In this document: positions 41,936 through 50,647 of the stretch, one piece after another
Numbering within the stretch: the stretch's first letter is position 1
Layout of the letters: each line of letters starts with the position of its first letter
Assembly (NCBI GenBank): GCA_963741995.1
Contig: CAVUKI010000006.1
Span: 1-64,000, forward strand
Direction: 5' to 3'
Source of the DNA: Bog-473 sp963741995
GTDB lineage: Bacteria > Actinomycetota > Acidimicrobiia > Acidimicrobiales > RAAP-2
Length of the DNA: 64,000 bases
Made by a program: the position numbers and the translations under genes
Notes under the pieces: model-generated
What the model saw: only the letters and a program-made list of their open reading frames with translations
Told to the model about the DNA's origin: nothing
Database searches by the model: none

Positions 41936-42934
41936 ATGCCGATCCTCGAAGCCCATCACGATCTGGCGCATCCCGTCGAGGGAGACAGCGCGTGGAGCGA
42001 GTCGTACTACTTCAACGCCTATGACCCGGGAACGGACTCGGGGTTCTTCACCCGGATCGGCATCCGACCCAACGAGGGAACGATGGACGTCGGCATGTCG
42101 CTCTGGCTCCCGGGCGGCGAGCTCGGCGAGTACCGCTGGGTCAAGGAGCAACACGAGATGGTCGACTCCGTGTTGGAGGTCGGTGCGGTGCGTTACGAGA
42201 TGCTCGAGGCGCTGCAGTCGTGGCACCTGACCATGGACGGAGAGGTGCAGGCGCGCCCGTGCGTGCGCGGCGAGACGACGACCCACCCGGTCCCGGTGAC
42301 GCTCGATGTGCGCTTCGACGCGGTCACTCCCGCCATCGGCACGGACGGGCAGCCCAGCGGCGGTCCGAAGTCGGCCGAGGCGGCCGCAGCGGCCGGCACG
42401 GTGGGCAAAGGGCACCTCGAACAGGCAGGCCGCTGGACAGGCACGCTCACCGTCGATGGGGCGCGCCGCGAGTGGCACGGCGCGCACGGCAACCGCGACC
42501 GCTCCTGGGGCCCGCGGCGCTGGGGCGGTCCCAAGATGTGGCGCTGGTTCTCCATCAACATCGGCGAGGACATGCACTTCGGCGGTATCCGCCTCGGCAC
42601 CGACGCCGGCGACCTGCACCGCGGTTGGGTCTGGGACGGCACCCGGGCCACCTCGGTCGCCGAATGGCGCCTGCGGACCGACCTGGCCGATGACGGGGTG
42701 ACCCACCGAGTCGTGCACCTCGACGTGGTGGACAAGAAGGGCCGGACCTATCCCCTGCGCGGCGACGTGCTGCGTGTGGCCGACATCGGGCGGGCAGGCG
42801 GCACCATGGTCAACGAGGGGCTGGCGCGCTGGACCTACGTGGACCCGTCCGGAGCAACGCACACCGGCTACGGCATCGGCGAGTACCTGCACCAGCTCGA
42901 CGACGGCGGGAGGCCTGTCGTCCCCGTCGAATAG
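41936..42934 (+). CDS. Lipocalin-like protein, DUF7064/DUF7065-type
   Basis: A 332-residue protein, probably a double beta-barrel like AttH/CrtC proteins. Signature segments are ESYYFNAYDPGTDSGFFTRI and ARREWHGAHGNRDRSWGPRR followed by MWRWFSINIGED. Genes of this type recur beside SDRs and aminoglycoside-phosphotransferase-like proteins in actinobacterial steroid and lipid catabolic clusters. That context is known only as a pattern, with no reaction assigned. The start is 2 bp after the SDR stop, and the next gene follows at 2 bp. Confidence 0.7.
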   Translation: MPILEAHHDLAHPVEGDSAWSESYYFNAYDPGTDSGFFTRIGIRPNEGTMDVGMSLWLPGGELGEYRWVKEQHEMVDSVLEVGAVRYEMLEALQSWHLTMDGEVQARPCVRGETTTHPVPVTLDVRFDAVTPAIGTDGQPSGGPKSAEAAAAAGTVGKGHLEQAGRWTGTLTVDGARREWHGAHGNRDRSWGPRRWGGPKMWRWFSINIGEDMHFGGIRLGTDAGDLHRGWVWDGTRATSVAEWRLRTDLADDGVTHRVVHLDVVDKKGRTYPLRGDVLRVADIGRAGGTMVNEGLARWTYVDPSGATHTGYGIGEYLHQLDDGGRPVVPVE

Positions 42935-42936
42935 AG

Positions 42937-44286
42937 ATGGCTTCCCGCCTGAGCACCGAGGAGCTGGCGGCCGCACTGGGACATCAGCTCGGCGGCACCG
43001 TGCACGGGTTGCGGCGTCTATCGGGAGGCGCCTCGCGCGTGACCAGTGCGTTCGACCTGCAGACGGATGCCGTCGGCACGCGCCCGCTGATCCTGCAGAT
43101 GGACCGCGGCGACACTGGGCAGAAGGGCAGGGTGCGGATGGAAGCTGCACTGCTGCGCGCCGCGGCGGCGGCCGACGTGCCGGTGCCCGCTGTGGTCGCA
43201 CTCGGCGAGGGAGACGAACTCGGTGCCAGTTGGTTGGTGGTGGAGCGCCTCGAGGGTGAGACCATCCCCCGCAAGATCCTGCGTGACGAAGAATGGGCCA
43301 CGGCCCGCACCGCCCTTACCGGCCAGGCCGGGAGCGCGCTGGCCTCCATCCACACCATCGACCCGGCATCGATCGACGGCCTGGCACCGGGAGACCCGCT
43401 CGGCAACCCCCTGCCCTTCCTCGACGCCCTCGGTGAGGTCCGACCCGCGCTCGAACTCGGGGTGCGCTGGCTGGAAGCCCATCGCCCAGCGCACGGCCCG
43501 CGGGTGACGGTGCACGGGGACTACCGGTTCGGCAACTTCCTGGTCGGGCCCGACGGGCTGCGTGGCGTCCTCGACTGGGAGCTCGCCCACACCGGCGATC
43601 CCGCTGAGGACATCGGCTGGCTCTGCGCGCCGGCCTGGCGTTTCGGTGGGAGCGGCGTGGTCGGCGGCTTCGGCGAGATCCCCGCACTGCTGGCCGCCTA
43701 TACCGCCGCCGGTGGCGAGGCCATGACGCCCGAGCGCGTGCACTGGTGGCAGGTCTACGCGACGGTGAAGTGGGCCACCATCTGCGCGCTGCAAGCGTCG
43801 GCGCACCTGAGCGGCGTGGCGCGCTCGGTCGAGCTGGCCACCATCGGCCGGCGTGTGTGCGAAAGCGAGTGGGATCTCTTCACGCTTCTGGGCACGCCGC
43901 CGCCCACCAGCGCCGGACTCGCCGCGGCGGACGGACCGGTCGCGCTCTTCGGACGACCGACCGCGGCCGAACTCGTCGAGGCGGTGCGCGAATACCTCGA
44001 TGTCCTCATGGAGCGCGGTGAGCACGGCGCCCGCTTCGAGGCGCGTGTGGCGCGGAACGCCTTGGGGATCGCCGAGCGGGAGCTTCGGTTCGGCCAATCC
44101 TTGGCCGCGTCGCATGCGGAGCGCCTGGCCGGCCTCGGCTTCATCGACGATGCCGCACTGGCCGCTGCGCTGCGGTCCGGCGCGCTCGATGACGAGTGGG
44201 AGTCGGTGGCGCCGCTGCTGGCCGCGTCGGCCCGGGACCAGCTGCTCGTGGCGAACCCGGCCTACTTGCCGGAAGCAAGCGGGTAG
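42937..44286 (+). CDS. Aminoglycoside-phosphotransferase-like kinase fused to a DUF6285 domain
   Basis: A 449-residue protein. Residues 1-325 form an APH-type kinase: LRRLSGGASRVTSAFDL, the catalytic loop VHGDYRFGNFLV with Asp, and GVLDWELAHTGDPAEDIGWL. Residues about 332-440 resemble DUF6285, normally a separate protein, in FGRPTAAELVEAVREYLDVL and FEARVARNALGIAERELRFG. The fused form argues that the two work together. Relatives sit in acyl-CoA and steroid pathways, where they probably phosphorylate a small alcohol. The last 146 bp overlap the antisense MFS frame. Confidence 0.8.
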   Translation: MASRLSTEELAAALGHQLGGTVHGLRRLSGGASRVTSAFDLQTDAVGTRPLILQMDRGDTGQKGRVRMEAALLRAAAAADVPVPAVVALGEGDELGASWLVVERLEGETIPRKILRDEEWATARTALTGQAGSALASIHTIDPASIDGLAPGDPLGNPLPFLDALGEVRPALELGVRWLEAHRPAHGPRVTVHGDYRFGNFLVGPDGLRGVLDWELAHTGDPAEDIGWLCAPAWRFGGSGVVGGFGEIPALLAAYTAAGGEAMTPERVHWWQVYATVKWATICALQASAHLSGVARSVELATIGRRVCESEWDLFTLLGTPPPTSAGLAAADGPVALFGRPTAAELVEAVREYLDVLMERGEHGARFEARVARNALGIAERELRFGQSLAASHAERLAGLGFIDDAALAAALRSGALDDEWESVAPLLAASARDQLLVANPAYLPEASG

Positions 44287-45793
44287 AGCGCCCGAGCGGG
44301 AGCCGGCACAGTTCCCAACGGGGTTCGGGTTCGGGTTCGGGTTCGGGTGCGGGTGCGGGTGCGTGTGCGTGCGGCTCGGCTTCGAGCGAAGCATCGGCTA
44401 CTTCGGCTCGCTTGTTGCCGACGCCCTGCAGCAGCGCACCCGCCGCCAGGCTGCAGGCGATCATGAAGATCCAGGCGTGGTGGAACGCAGTGACCTCGGT
44501 GGCACCTGTCGTGGTGCCGAGGATGGCCACCAGCCCTGCCACTCCGAGCGCGATGCCGATCTGGCGGCTCATGACATACAGGGCGGACCCGGTGGCGAAG
44601 CGCTCGGGCGGCAGTGGCGCCGTGGCGGCACCGCCGAGCGAGGGGAGCATGAGTCCCACGCCGATCCCGCTGAGCAGGCTGCCCGGCAGGTAGGCCCCCG
44701 TCCAGTCCGGCACGGCGCTGACGTGGGTGATCCACCACAAGCCCCCGGCGGCAAAGAGCAGCGCGCCGACCGTGCCCACGACCCGGTGCCCGAAGCGGGC
44801 GCCCAGCAGTCCGCCCGGGAAGGCGGTGATGCCGGCCAGGAGTGGACCGGGGGCGATCATGAATCCGGCGCGCAACACGGACTCGTGCCAGAGCCCGGTC
44901 AGGAGGAGAACGCCACCCAGCACGAGCGCCCCGAAGCCTCCGAAGAAGGCGAGCGAGCTCAGATCGGCCAGCGCCACGGCGCGGTGGCGGATGACCGCCG
45001 GCTCGATGATGGGGTTCGGGTGACGGAAGGAGCGCATGACGAGCCCGGCGCCCGCCACGGCGAACAGCGCAAAAGCGCCAAGGATCCGCCCGCTGGTCCA
45101 GCCCCAATCCGACCCTTCGACGATGCCCGCGACCAGGCTGGCCACGGCGACGGTCAGCAGCGCGGCGCCGAGGAGGTCGGATTTTTGGGCGTCGTCGTCA
45201 CGGACCTCATCGAGCACGCGGACGCCCAGCACGAGCGCCACCAAGGCGAACGGCAGGTTGACGAGGAAGACCCAGCGCCAGCTGGCCTGGACCAGCAGTC
45301 CGCCGATCGGGGGCCCGAGGGCGGCGGCCGCGCCACCGACGGCGGACCACAGGCCGATGGCCGCACCCTTGCGCTCGGTACCGAACGCCGGCAGAAGCAG
45401 GCCGAGGGAGGTGGGCAGCATGAGGGCGCCCCCGATCGCCTGCAGCACGCGGGCGGCGACGAGGAGCTCGAGGGACGGGGAGAGGGCGCACAGCGCGGAG
45501 GCGGAGGTGAAGATGGCCAGACCGAGCAGGAAGGCCCGCTTGCGCCCGGCCCGGTCGGCCCAACGGCCGGCCGGCACCAGCGCGGCGGCGAAGACGATCG
45601 TGTAGGCGCTCAGCACCCAGGAGAGCGAGCTCAGGCTCTCGCCGTGGTAGGTGGCCGAGATGCTGGGGAAGGCGATGTTGACGATGAACAGGTCCAGCGA
45701 CGACAGGAACACGCCGGTGAGGACGATCAGCGCGGTCAGGACCGGCCGGGCGCGCCTGGTCACGGCGGGAGGGCTCTCCAGTAGTTCCGTCAT
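44141..45793 (-). CDS. MFS drug transporter (DHA2-like) with long repeat tail
   Basis: A 550-residue transporter with about 14 hydrophobic spans (residues 18-475). Motif A is WADRAGRKRAFLLG and the motif C region is SAVGGAAAALGPPIGGLLV. After residue 485 the tail reads PAPAPEPEPEPEP and runs on into sequence antisense to the phosphotransferase gene, so the annotated end is doubtful. One base lost or gained in the hexamer repeat would end it at 44262 instead. The start at 45793 has TACAGT 7 nt upstream. It is divergent from the HxlR gene and probably controlled by it. Confidence 0.85.
   Translation of the reverse strand: MTELLESPPAVTRRARPVLTALIVLTGVFLSSLDLFIVNIAFPSISATYHGESLSSLSWVLSAYTIVFAAALVPAGRWADRAGRKRAFLLGLAIFTSASALCALSPSLELLVAARVLQAIGGALMLPTSLGLLLPAFGTERKGAAIGLWSAVGGAAAALGPPIGGLLVQASWRWVFLVNLPFALVALVLGVRVLDEVRDDDAQKSDLLGAALLTVAVASLVAGIVEGSDWGWTSGRILGAFALFAVAGAGLVMRSFRHPNPIIEPAVIRHRAVALADLSSLAFFGGFGALVLGGVLLLTGLWHESVLRAGFMIAPGPLLAGITAFPGGLLGARFGHRVVGTVGALLFAAGGLWWITHVSAVPDWTGAYLPGSLLSGIGVGLMLPSLGGAATAPLPPERFATGSALYVMSRQIGIALGVAGLVAILGTTTGATEVTAFHHAWIFMIACSLAAGALLQGVGNKRAEVADASLEAEPHAHAPAPAPEPEPEPEPRWELCRLPLGRSTRLLPASRPGSPRAAGPGPTRPAAAPPTPTRHRARRTAAQRPVRHRR
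44321..44368. repeat. Hexanucleotide microsatellite
   Basis: Four GGGTTC units, three GGGTGC units and one GTGTGC, in the tail of the MFS gene, where they encode Glu-Pro and Ala-Pro pairs. The unit keeps the frame, so copy change would alter tail length only. Confidence 0.85.
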
Positions 45794-45800
45794 GCAACGC

Positions 45801-45806
45801 ACTGTA
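45801..45806 (-). promoter_or_regulatory. -10 box of the leaderless MFS promoter
   Basis: TACAGT on the minus strand, then 7 nt, then ATG 45793. A TTGTTT 18 nt upstream, inside the palindrome at 45815-45831, may be its -35. Confidence 0.5.
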
Positions 45807-45814
45807 GACAAGAA

Positions 45815-45831
45815 AGTTGTATAAAACAACT
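45815..45831. promoter_or_regulatory. Candidate HxlR operator
   Basis: AGTTGT-ATAAA-ACAACT is a perfect 6-bp inverted repeat, AT-rich, in the 69-bp divergent region between the MFS and HxlR genes. It covers the likely -35 of the MFS promoter and touches that of hxlR. Confidence 0.6.
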
Positions 45832-45850
45832 CACCAACCGAATTGTGGGT

Positions 45851-45856
45851 TATGCT
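45851..45856 (+). promoter_or_regulatory. -10 box of the leaderless HxlR-gene promoter
   Basis: TATGCT, then GGTGCG, then the ATG at 45863. Confidence 0.5.
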
Positions 45857-45862
45857 GGTGCG

Positions 45863-46384
45863 ATGCTGAATCGGGATTATCCCACGCAGTACTGTCCGGT
45901 GGCTTCGACGCTCGAGGTGATCGGCGAGCGCTGGACAGTGCTCATCATCCGGGACGTCTTCCTGGGCATCCGGCGCTTCGATGACCTCCAGCGCGACCTT
46001 GGGGTGGCCCGCAACATTCTGCAGGTGCGGCTGGAGCGTTTGGTCGAGGAGGGGATCCTCGTCAAGCGCCCCTACCAGGAGCGCCCGCTGCGCTCCGAGT
46101 ACCGGTTGACCGAGAAGGGCGCCGACCTGTGGCCGGTGTTGGTGGCCATGCTCCAATGGGGCGACCAACACGCCCTCGCGGGCGGTGAGCGGCCGATGAT
46201 CCTCCAACACCGTGGCTGCGGCGGTGAGCTCGACGACCGTCGACGCTGCCTGACCTGTGGCGCGGACGTCACGGTGACCGAGGCCGTTGCCATCCGGACC
46301 GGGGCCCGTCGCCCGGGCGCCAGCAGCTGGGATGCAGCTCCGGCAGAGGAGTTGCAGAGATCCAGCACGCCAGGGCACGCCTGA
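45863..46384 (+). CDS. HxlR-family transcriptional regulator
   Basis: A 173-residue winged-helix regulator. The family signature is YCPVASTLEVIGERWTVLII, with the redox-reactive Cys near the start, followed by RRFDDLQRDLGVARNILQ. The C-terminal extension has HRGCGG and RRCLTCGADV, the Cys/His knuckle often seen in longer HxlR members. It probably represses the divergent MFS pump and is relieved by electrophiles or a drug; that is inference. The start is fixed by the -10 box 6 nt upstream. Confidence 0.92.
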   Translation: MLNRDYPTQYCPVASTLEVIGERWTVLIIRDVFLGIRRFDDLQRDLGVARNILQVRLERLVEEGILVKRPYQERPLRSEYRLTEKGADLWPVLVAMLQWGDQHALAGGERPMILQHRGCGGELDDRRRCLTCGADVTVTEAVAIRTGARRPGASSWDAAPAEELQRSSTPGHA

Positions 46385-46414
46385 GCCGCCCGGGCGCGCC
46401 GGCGTGCGCATCGC

Positions 46415-46420
46415 TACCGT
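46415..46420 (+). promoter_or_regulatory. -10 box of a leaderless promoter for the amidase gene
   Basis: TACCGT, then 7 nt, then the ATG at 46428. Confidence 0.45.
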
Positions 46421-46427
46421 GCACTCC

Positions 46428-47858
46428 ATGAGTGACGACACGGCATGGCTGGACGCGACAGCGCAGGCGGAATTGGTCCGCACCGAGGAGGTCTCGCCGT
46501 CCGAGCTGGTGAGTGAGGCCATCGCCCGCATCGAGAAGCTCAACCCCGAGCTCAACGCGGTCATCCACGAGCTGTTCGAGCTGGCCCGGGCCAAGGCGGC
46601 GGGCGCGCTGCCCGACGGTCCGTTCAGGGGCGTGCCCTTCCTGTTGAAGGATCTTGGCGCGGAGCTGGCGGGGACTCCTTTCTGCGAGGGCCTGGCGTTC
46701 GCCGGCGACTATCACTCGACCACGACGCAGACGCTGACGCAGCGCTACATCGACGCAGGCTTTGTCATCTGCGGGAAGACGAACACACCTGAGCTCGGGA
46801 TCCTTCCGACGACGGAGCCGCACCGCTTCGGGCCGTCGCGCAACCCCTGGAACACCGGCCACTCGACCGGCGGGTCATCGGGTGGCTCCGCGGCCGCGGT
46901 CGCGTCGGGCATGGTCCCAGCCGCGCACGCCAATGACGGCGGCGGCTCCATCCGGATTCCCGCATCGTGCTGCGGCCTCGTCGGGTTGAAGCCGACGCGG
47001 GCGCGCAACTCGGTGGCCCCTGCCTACGGCGACATGATGGGCGGCCTCGTGGCCGAGCACGTGGTGACGCGCTCGGTGCGCGACTCCGCCGCCATCCTCG
47101 ATGTGACGGCGGGCCCGGTTCCCGGTGATCCCTACTGGGCGCCCCCGCTGCGAGGCCCCTCCTTCTCGGCCGCCGCCGCTTCGCCGCCATCGGGACTGCG
47201 CGTGGCGGTCATGACCGCGTCGCCCACCGGCAGCGAAGTGCATGCCGACTGCGTGGCCGCGGTGCGGGCCACGGCCTCGCTCTGTGCCTCTCTGGGGCAC
47301 CGGGTGGAGGAGGCGACACTCTCGGTCGACGGTGACGCCTTCACGGCCCATTTCGTCAACCAGTGGGCCTGCAGCAACGCCTGGGCCATCGCGGACTGGG
47401 AGAGGCGGCTGGGACGCGCCGTCACGGAGGGTGATGTGGAGCCCTTGAGCTGGGCCCTCATTGAGTTCGGCCGCTCCATCAACGGGGGCGCCTACCTCTC
47501 CTCGGTGCAGGAGCTGCAACGGATCAGTCGCGAGATCGCCGAGTACTTCGAGGGGATCGACGTCCTGCTGACCCCCACCCTCGCCGAGCCCCCGGCAACG
47601 CTCGGCACCTTCGACTCGCCCCCGGGCGAGCCGCTGACCGGGCTCTTGCGCGCCGCGTCCTACGTCCCCTTCACCCCGCCCTTCAACGTGACCGGCCAGC
47701 CCGGCATCTCGTTACCGCTGCACTGGAGCGACGAGGGGCTGCCCATCGGCGTGCAGTTCGTCGGGCGCTTCGGCGACGAGGAGACATTGCTGTCACTCGC
47801 CGGACAGTTGGAACAGGCGGCCCCGTGGGCCGGACGCCGGCCGCATGTGGCGGCGTAG
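46428..47858 (+). CDS. Amidase signature family enzyme
   Basis: A 476-residue hydrolase with the Ser-cisSer-Lys triad region. Lys is in PFLLKDLGAELAG, the Gly/Ser stretch is STGGSSGGSAAAVASG, and the nucleophile Ser is in NDGGGSIRIPAS. It cleaves amides of unknown nature; relatives include 6-aminohexanoate-cyclic-dimer hydrolases and GatA. There are no gatB/gatC genes beside it, so a catabolic role is more likely. It converges on the flavin oxidoreductase gene 15 bp away. Confidence 0.9.
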   Translation: MSDDTAWLDATAQAELVRTEEVSPSELVSEAIARIEKLNPELNAVIHELFELARAKAAGALPDGPFRGVPFLLKDLGAELAGTPFCEGLAFAGDYHSTTTQTLTQRYIDAGFVICGKTNTPELGILPTTEPHRFGPSRNPWNTGHSTGGSSGGSAAAVASGMVPAAHANDGGGSIRIPASCCGLVGLKPTRARNSVAPAYGDMMGGLVAEHVVTRSVRDSAAILDVTAGPVPGDPYWAPPLRGPSFSAAAASPPSGLRVAVMTASPTGSEVHADCVAAVRATASLCASLGHRVEEATLSVDGDAFTAHFVNQWACSNAWAIADWERRLGRAVTEGDVEPLSWALIEFGRSINGGAYLSSVQELQRISREIAEYFEGIDVLLTPTLAEPPATLGTFDSPPGEPLTGLLRAASYVPFTPPFNVTGQPGISLPLHWSDEGLPIGVQFVGRFGDEETLLSLAGQLEQAAPWAGRRPHVAA

Positions 47859-47873
47859 AGGGAACCGGGGCGG

Positions 47874-49058
47874 TCAGCTCACCAAGACGCAGCGCGTGCC
47901 CGAATAAATGGTGGGCATGCACTTGTTGCAATGGATGCAGAGCGACGTTGTCGCTGCGTCCGCCTGCATGCGGTTCGGCAGGTCCGGCTCGCGCAGCAGA
48001 GCGCGGGCCATGGCGACGAAGGCGAACCCCTCAGCGAGGGCCATCTCGATCGTGGCCAGTTCCGAGATGCCGCCGAGCAGGATGAGCGGGGTGGAGAGGA
48101 CGCGCTGGAACTGCCGCGCGTAGGGGAGGAAGAACGCCTCCTCGTAGGGGTAGGAACGCAGGAAACGGTGGCCGATGAAGCGGAAGCCGAGCCGGACCGG
48201 GGCCGGCAGCGTGGCCCCGAACTCCCGGAGCGGCGCGTCGCCCCGGAAGAGGTACATCGGATTGGCCAGCGAACTCCCCCCGGTGAGCTCCAACGCATCG
48301 AGCGCACCGTCGGCCTCGAAGAGCCGGGCGATCTCGACGCTCTCATCGAGCCACAGGCCCCCGTCCACGCCGTCGGCCATGTTGAGCTTCGCCGTCACCG
48401 CGACGTTCGGACCGGCGGCATCGCGCACCGTGCGCAGGACCGTGCGGGCGAAGCGAGCGCGGTTCGGCACGGATCCGCCGAACTGGTCGTCGCGGCGGTT
48501 GAGCTTGGGGCTCAAGAACGCGCTCAGGAGGTAGTTGTGCCCGACGTGCACCTCGATGCTGTCGAAGCCGGCTTCCACCGCACACGTCGCGGCCCGCCGG
48601 TAATCCTCGGTGATGCGCTCGATGCCGGCGGTGTCGACGGCGCGCAGGCGCGAGCCCATGGGCGTGAAGCCGGCCGACGGTGCGAGCGCGGGAGCGCCGT
48701 TTGACCGGGCGTTGGCCACCGGTCCGGCATGCCCGATCTGCGCCGCCGCGGCGGCTCCCTCGGCGTGCACGGCGTCGGTCAGCCGGCGCAGTCCCGGGAC
48801 CGTGTCCTCGCCGAGCAGCAGGCAGTGGCGGTCGGTCCGGCCTTCGGGCGAGACGGCCAGGTAGGCCACGGTGGAGAGGGCGGCCCCGCCGGCCGCAACA
48901 CGGCGATGGAACTCGATCAGCTCGTCGCTCACCCTGCCCCCTGGCGTCACCCCCTCGAACGTGGCCGCCTTGATGATTCGATTGCGCAGGGTCAGCGGCC
49001 CGAGGGGCGCCGGCGCGAAGACGGGTGGCACGGCCTTCGTGCGGGCGCTGCGCGGCAT
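47874..49058 (-). CDS. NADH:flavin oxidoreductase (old yellow enzyme family)
   Basis: A 394-residue FMN TIM barrel. It has PLTLRNRIIKAATFEG, AAAAAQIGHAGPVANAR, GFDSIEVHVGHNYLLSAFLS and LILLGGISELATIEMAL. The end carries CIHCNKCMP and TRC, a 4Fe-4S-type Cys set as in 2,4-dienoyl-CoA reductases, but the C-terminal pyridine-nucleotide domain of those enzymes is missing. It may therefore need a separate electron donor. The ATG at 49058 is preferred over an upstream one at 49094. Confidence 0.88.
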   Translation of the reverse strand: MPRSARTKAVPPVFAPAPLGPLTLRNRIIKAATFEGVTPGGRVSDELIEFHRRVAAGGAALSTVAYLAVSPEGRTDRHCLLLGEDTVPGLRRLTDAVHAEGAAAAAQIGHAGPVANARSNGAPALAPSAGFTPMGSRLRAVDTAGIERITEDYRRAATCAVEAGFDSIEVHVGHNYLLSAFLSPKLNRRDDQFGGSVPNRARFARTVLRTVRDAAGPNVAVTAKLNMADGVDGGLWLDESVEIARLFEADGALDALELTGGSSLANPMYLFRGDAPLREFGATLPAPVRLGFRFIGHRFLRSYPYEEAFFLPYARQFQRVLSTPLILLGGISELATIEMALAEGFAFVAMARALLREPDLPNRMQADAATTSLCIHCNKCMPTIYSGTRCVLVS

Positions 49059-49101
49059 GGTCCCTACCTTTGCCGACGGGCGCGGTGGCCGCACATTGGC
49101 C

Positions 49102-50637
49102 TCAGCCCCGCTTGCCCGCGGCGGCCGTCAACGAGGGATTGTGTGGCGGGCCGCTGACTCCGCAGTTCCAGGTGGGCACCTGCTTCACGGATGCCGGCGA
49201 GCGGGGTGGATTGCGGATGGTCAGCGCGGCCAGCACGCCCCCGGCGGCACAGACGAAGCCCGTGATCAGCATGGCCGTCCAGAACCCGCTGGCCAGTGTC
49301 GTGCTGTCGAGGGCGGCGGCCCCGGTCAGGCCGGCCAGGAGCGGCAGGACGGCCACGAACAGGAGTTGTGCCGCCCGGGCGACGACGTTGTTGATCGCCG
49401 AAGCGACGCCGGAGTGCTCGGCCGGCGCCGCGCCCATCGCGGTGGAGGTCAATGGGGCCACGGTCACGGTCATCCCGATGGCAAACAGCAAGACGGCGGG
49501 GAAGACCTGGGTCCAGTAGCTGCCGGGGTCGGTGGCCCGGGTCAGGAGGAGGAGGCCGGCGGCGACGATGAGCGGTCCCACCGTCATCTGCAGGCGGGGG
49601 CCGATCCGGACCGACAGCGCGCCGGACCGGGCAGAGAAGAGGAGCATGACCAACGTCAGGGGGAGCAGCGCCACGCCGGACTCGAGCGGGGTGTAGCCCT
49701 TGACGATCTGGAGCTCGACCGGGAGCAGGAAGAGCGCACCACCGAGGGCACCGTAGACGGCGAACGTGACGCCGTTGGCCCCGCTGAATTGGCGGGAGCG
49801 GAACAGCCGGAGCGGGAGCATCGGGTGGGTCCGGCGGTGCTCCACGACGAGGAAGGCGGGCGCGGCGACGGCGGCCAGCACGAGGCCGGCCAGCACGGCC
49901 GGGTCGGACCATCCGCGCGTCGGTGCCTCGATGAGCCCGTAGGTCAGGCCGGCCAGGAACACCACCGCCAACGCCGCCCCGGCCGTGTCGATGCGGCCGG
50001 TGCTCGACGGGTCCCGCGATTCGGGGACGTGGCGGGCCGTGATCACGAGCACGGCTGCGGCCACGGGGAGGTTGATGAAGAAGACCCAGCGCCACGAGCC
50101 AACGGCCAGGAGGTAGCCGCCCACCAGCGGCCCGGCGGCGCCGGCCACGCCCCCCAATCCGGACCAGGCGCCGATGGCGCGGGCCCGGTCGTCGGGGCGG
50201 AACGAGGCCTGCAGGATGGCCAGGCTGCCCGGCGTCAGGAGCGCGCCACCGACGCCCTGGAGCACCCGGGCACCGATGAGCAGCCCGGCGCTCGGCGCGA
50301 TGCCGCACAGGGCCGAGGCGACGGCGAACCACACCACCCCGATTGAGAAGACGCGCTTGCGTCCGTAGCGATCGGCGAGGGAACCGCCGAGAAGGAGGAA
50401 CGCCGCCAGCGTGAGCGAGTAACCGGTGACCACCCACTGCAGGGTGCCGACCCCCCCGTGGAAATCGCGGTCGATGGAGGGGAGCGCGATGCCGACGACG
50501 GTCGCATCGAGCATGGCGATCCCAGAGCCGAGCACCGTGGCCGCGATGACCCAGCGTCCCCGGCCGCTCGAGAGGGCAAGGGGCCCGGCCGCCGTGCCCG
50601 TCGGGGTCGCGCCGTTGGACCCGCCCCCGCCACTCAT
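49102..50637 (-). CDS. MFS drug transporter, EmrB/QacA (DHA2) family
   Basis: A 511-residue, 14-span efflux protein. It has LDATVVGIALPSIDRDF at span 1, LADRYGRKRVFSIGV as motif A, and WSGLGGVAGAAGPLVGG as motif C. It resembles the MFS at 44141 in type but not closely in sequence. The start has only a weak upstream TATGAG. It lies downstream of the PASTA lipoprotein gene on the same strand, 10 bp after its stop. Confidence 0.92.
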   Translation of the reverse strand: MSGGGGSNGATPTGTAAGPLALSSGRGRWVIAATVLGSGIAMLDATVVGIALPSIDRDFHGGVGTLQWVVTGYSLTLAAFLLLGGSLADRYGRKRVFSIGVVWFAVASALCGIAPSAGLLIGARVLQGVGGALLTPGSLAILQASFRPDDRARAIGAWSGLGGVAGAAGPLVGGYLLAVGSWRWVFFINLPVAAAVLVITARHVPESRDPSSTGRIDTAGAALAVVFLAGLTYGLIEAPTRGWSDPAVLAGLVLAAVAAPAFLVVEHRRTHPMLPLRLFRSRQFSGANGVTFAVYGALGGALFLLPVELQIVKGYTPLESGVALLPLTLVMLLFSARSGALSVRIGPRLQMTVGPLIVAAGLLLLTRATDPGSYWTQVFPAVLLFAIGMTVTVAPLTSTAMGAAPAEHSGVASAINNVVARAAQLLFVAVLPLLAGLTGAAALDSTTLASGFWTAMLITGFVCAAGGVLAALTIRNPPRSPASVKQVPTWNCGVSGPPHNPSLTAAAGKRG

Positions 50638-50647
50638 CGAGGGGAAC

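Noticed and set aside
44321..44368. GGGTTC repeat as a telomere-like or origin element
   Set aside because: It lies inside a coding tail and keeps the reading frame; no replication genes are near.
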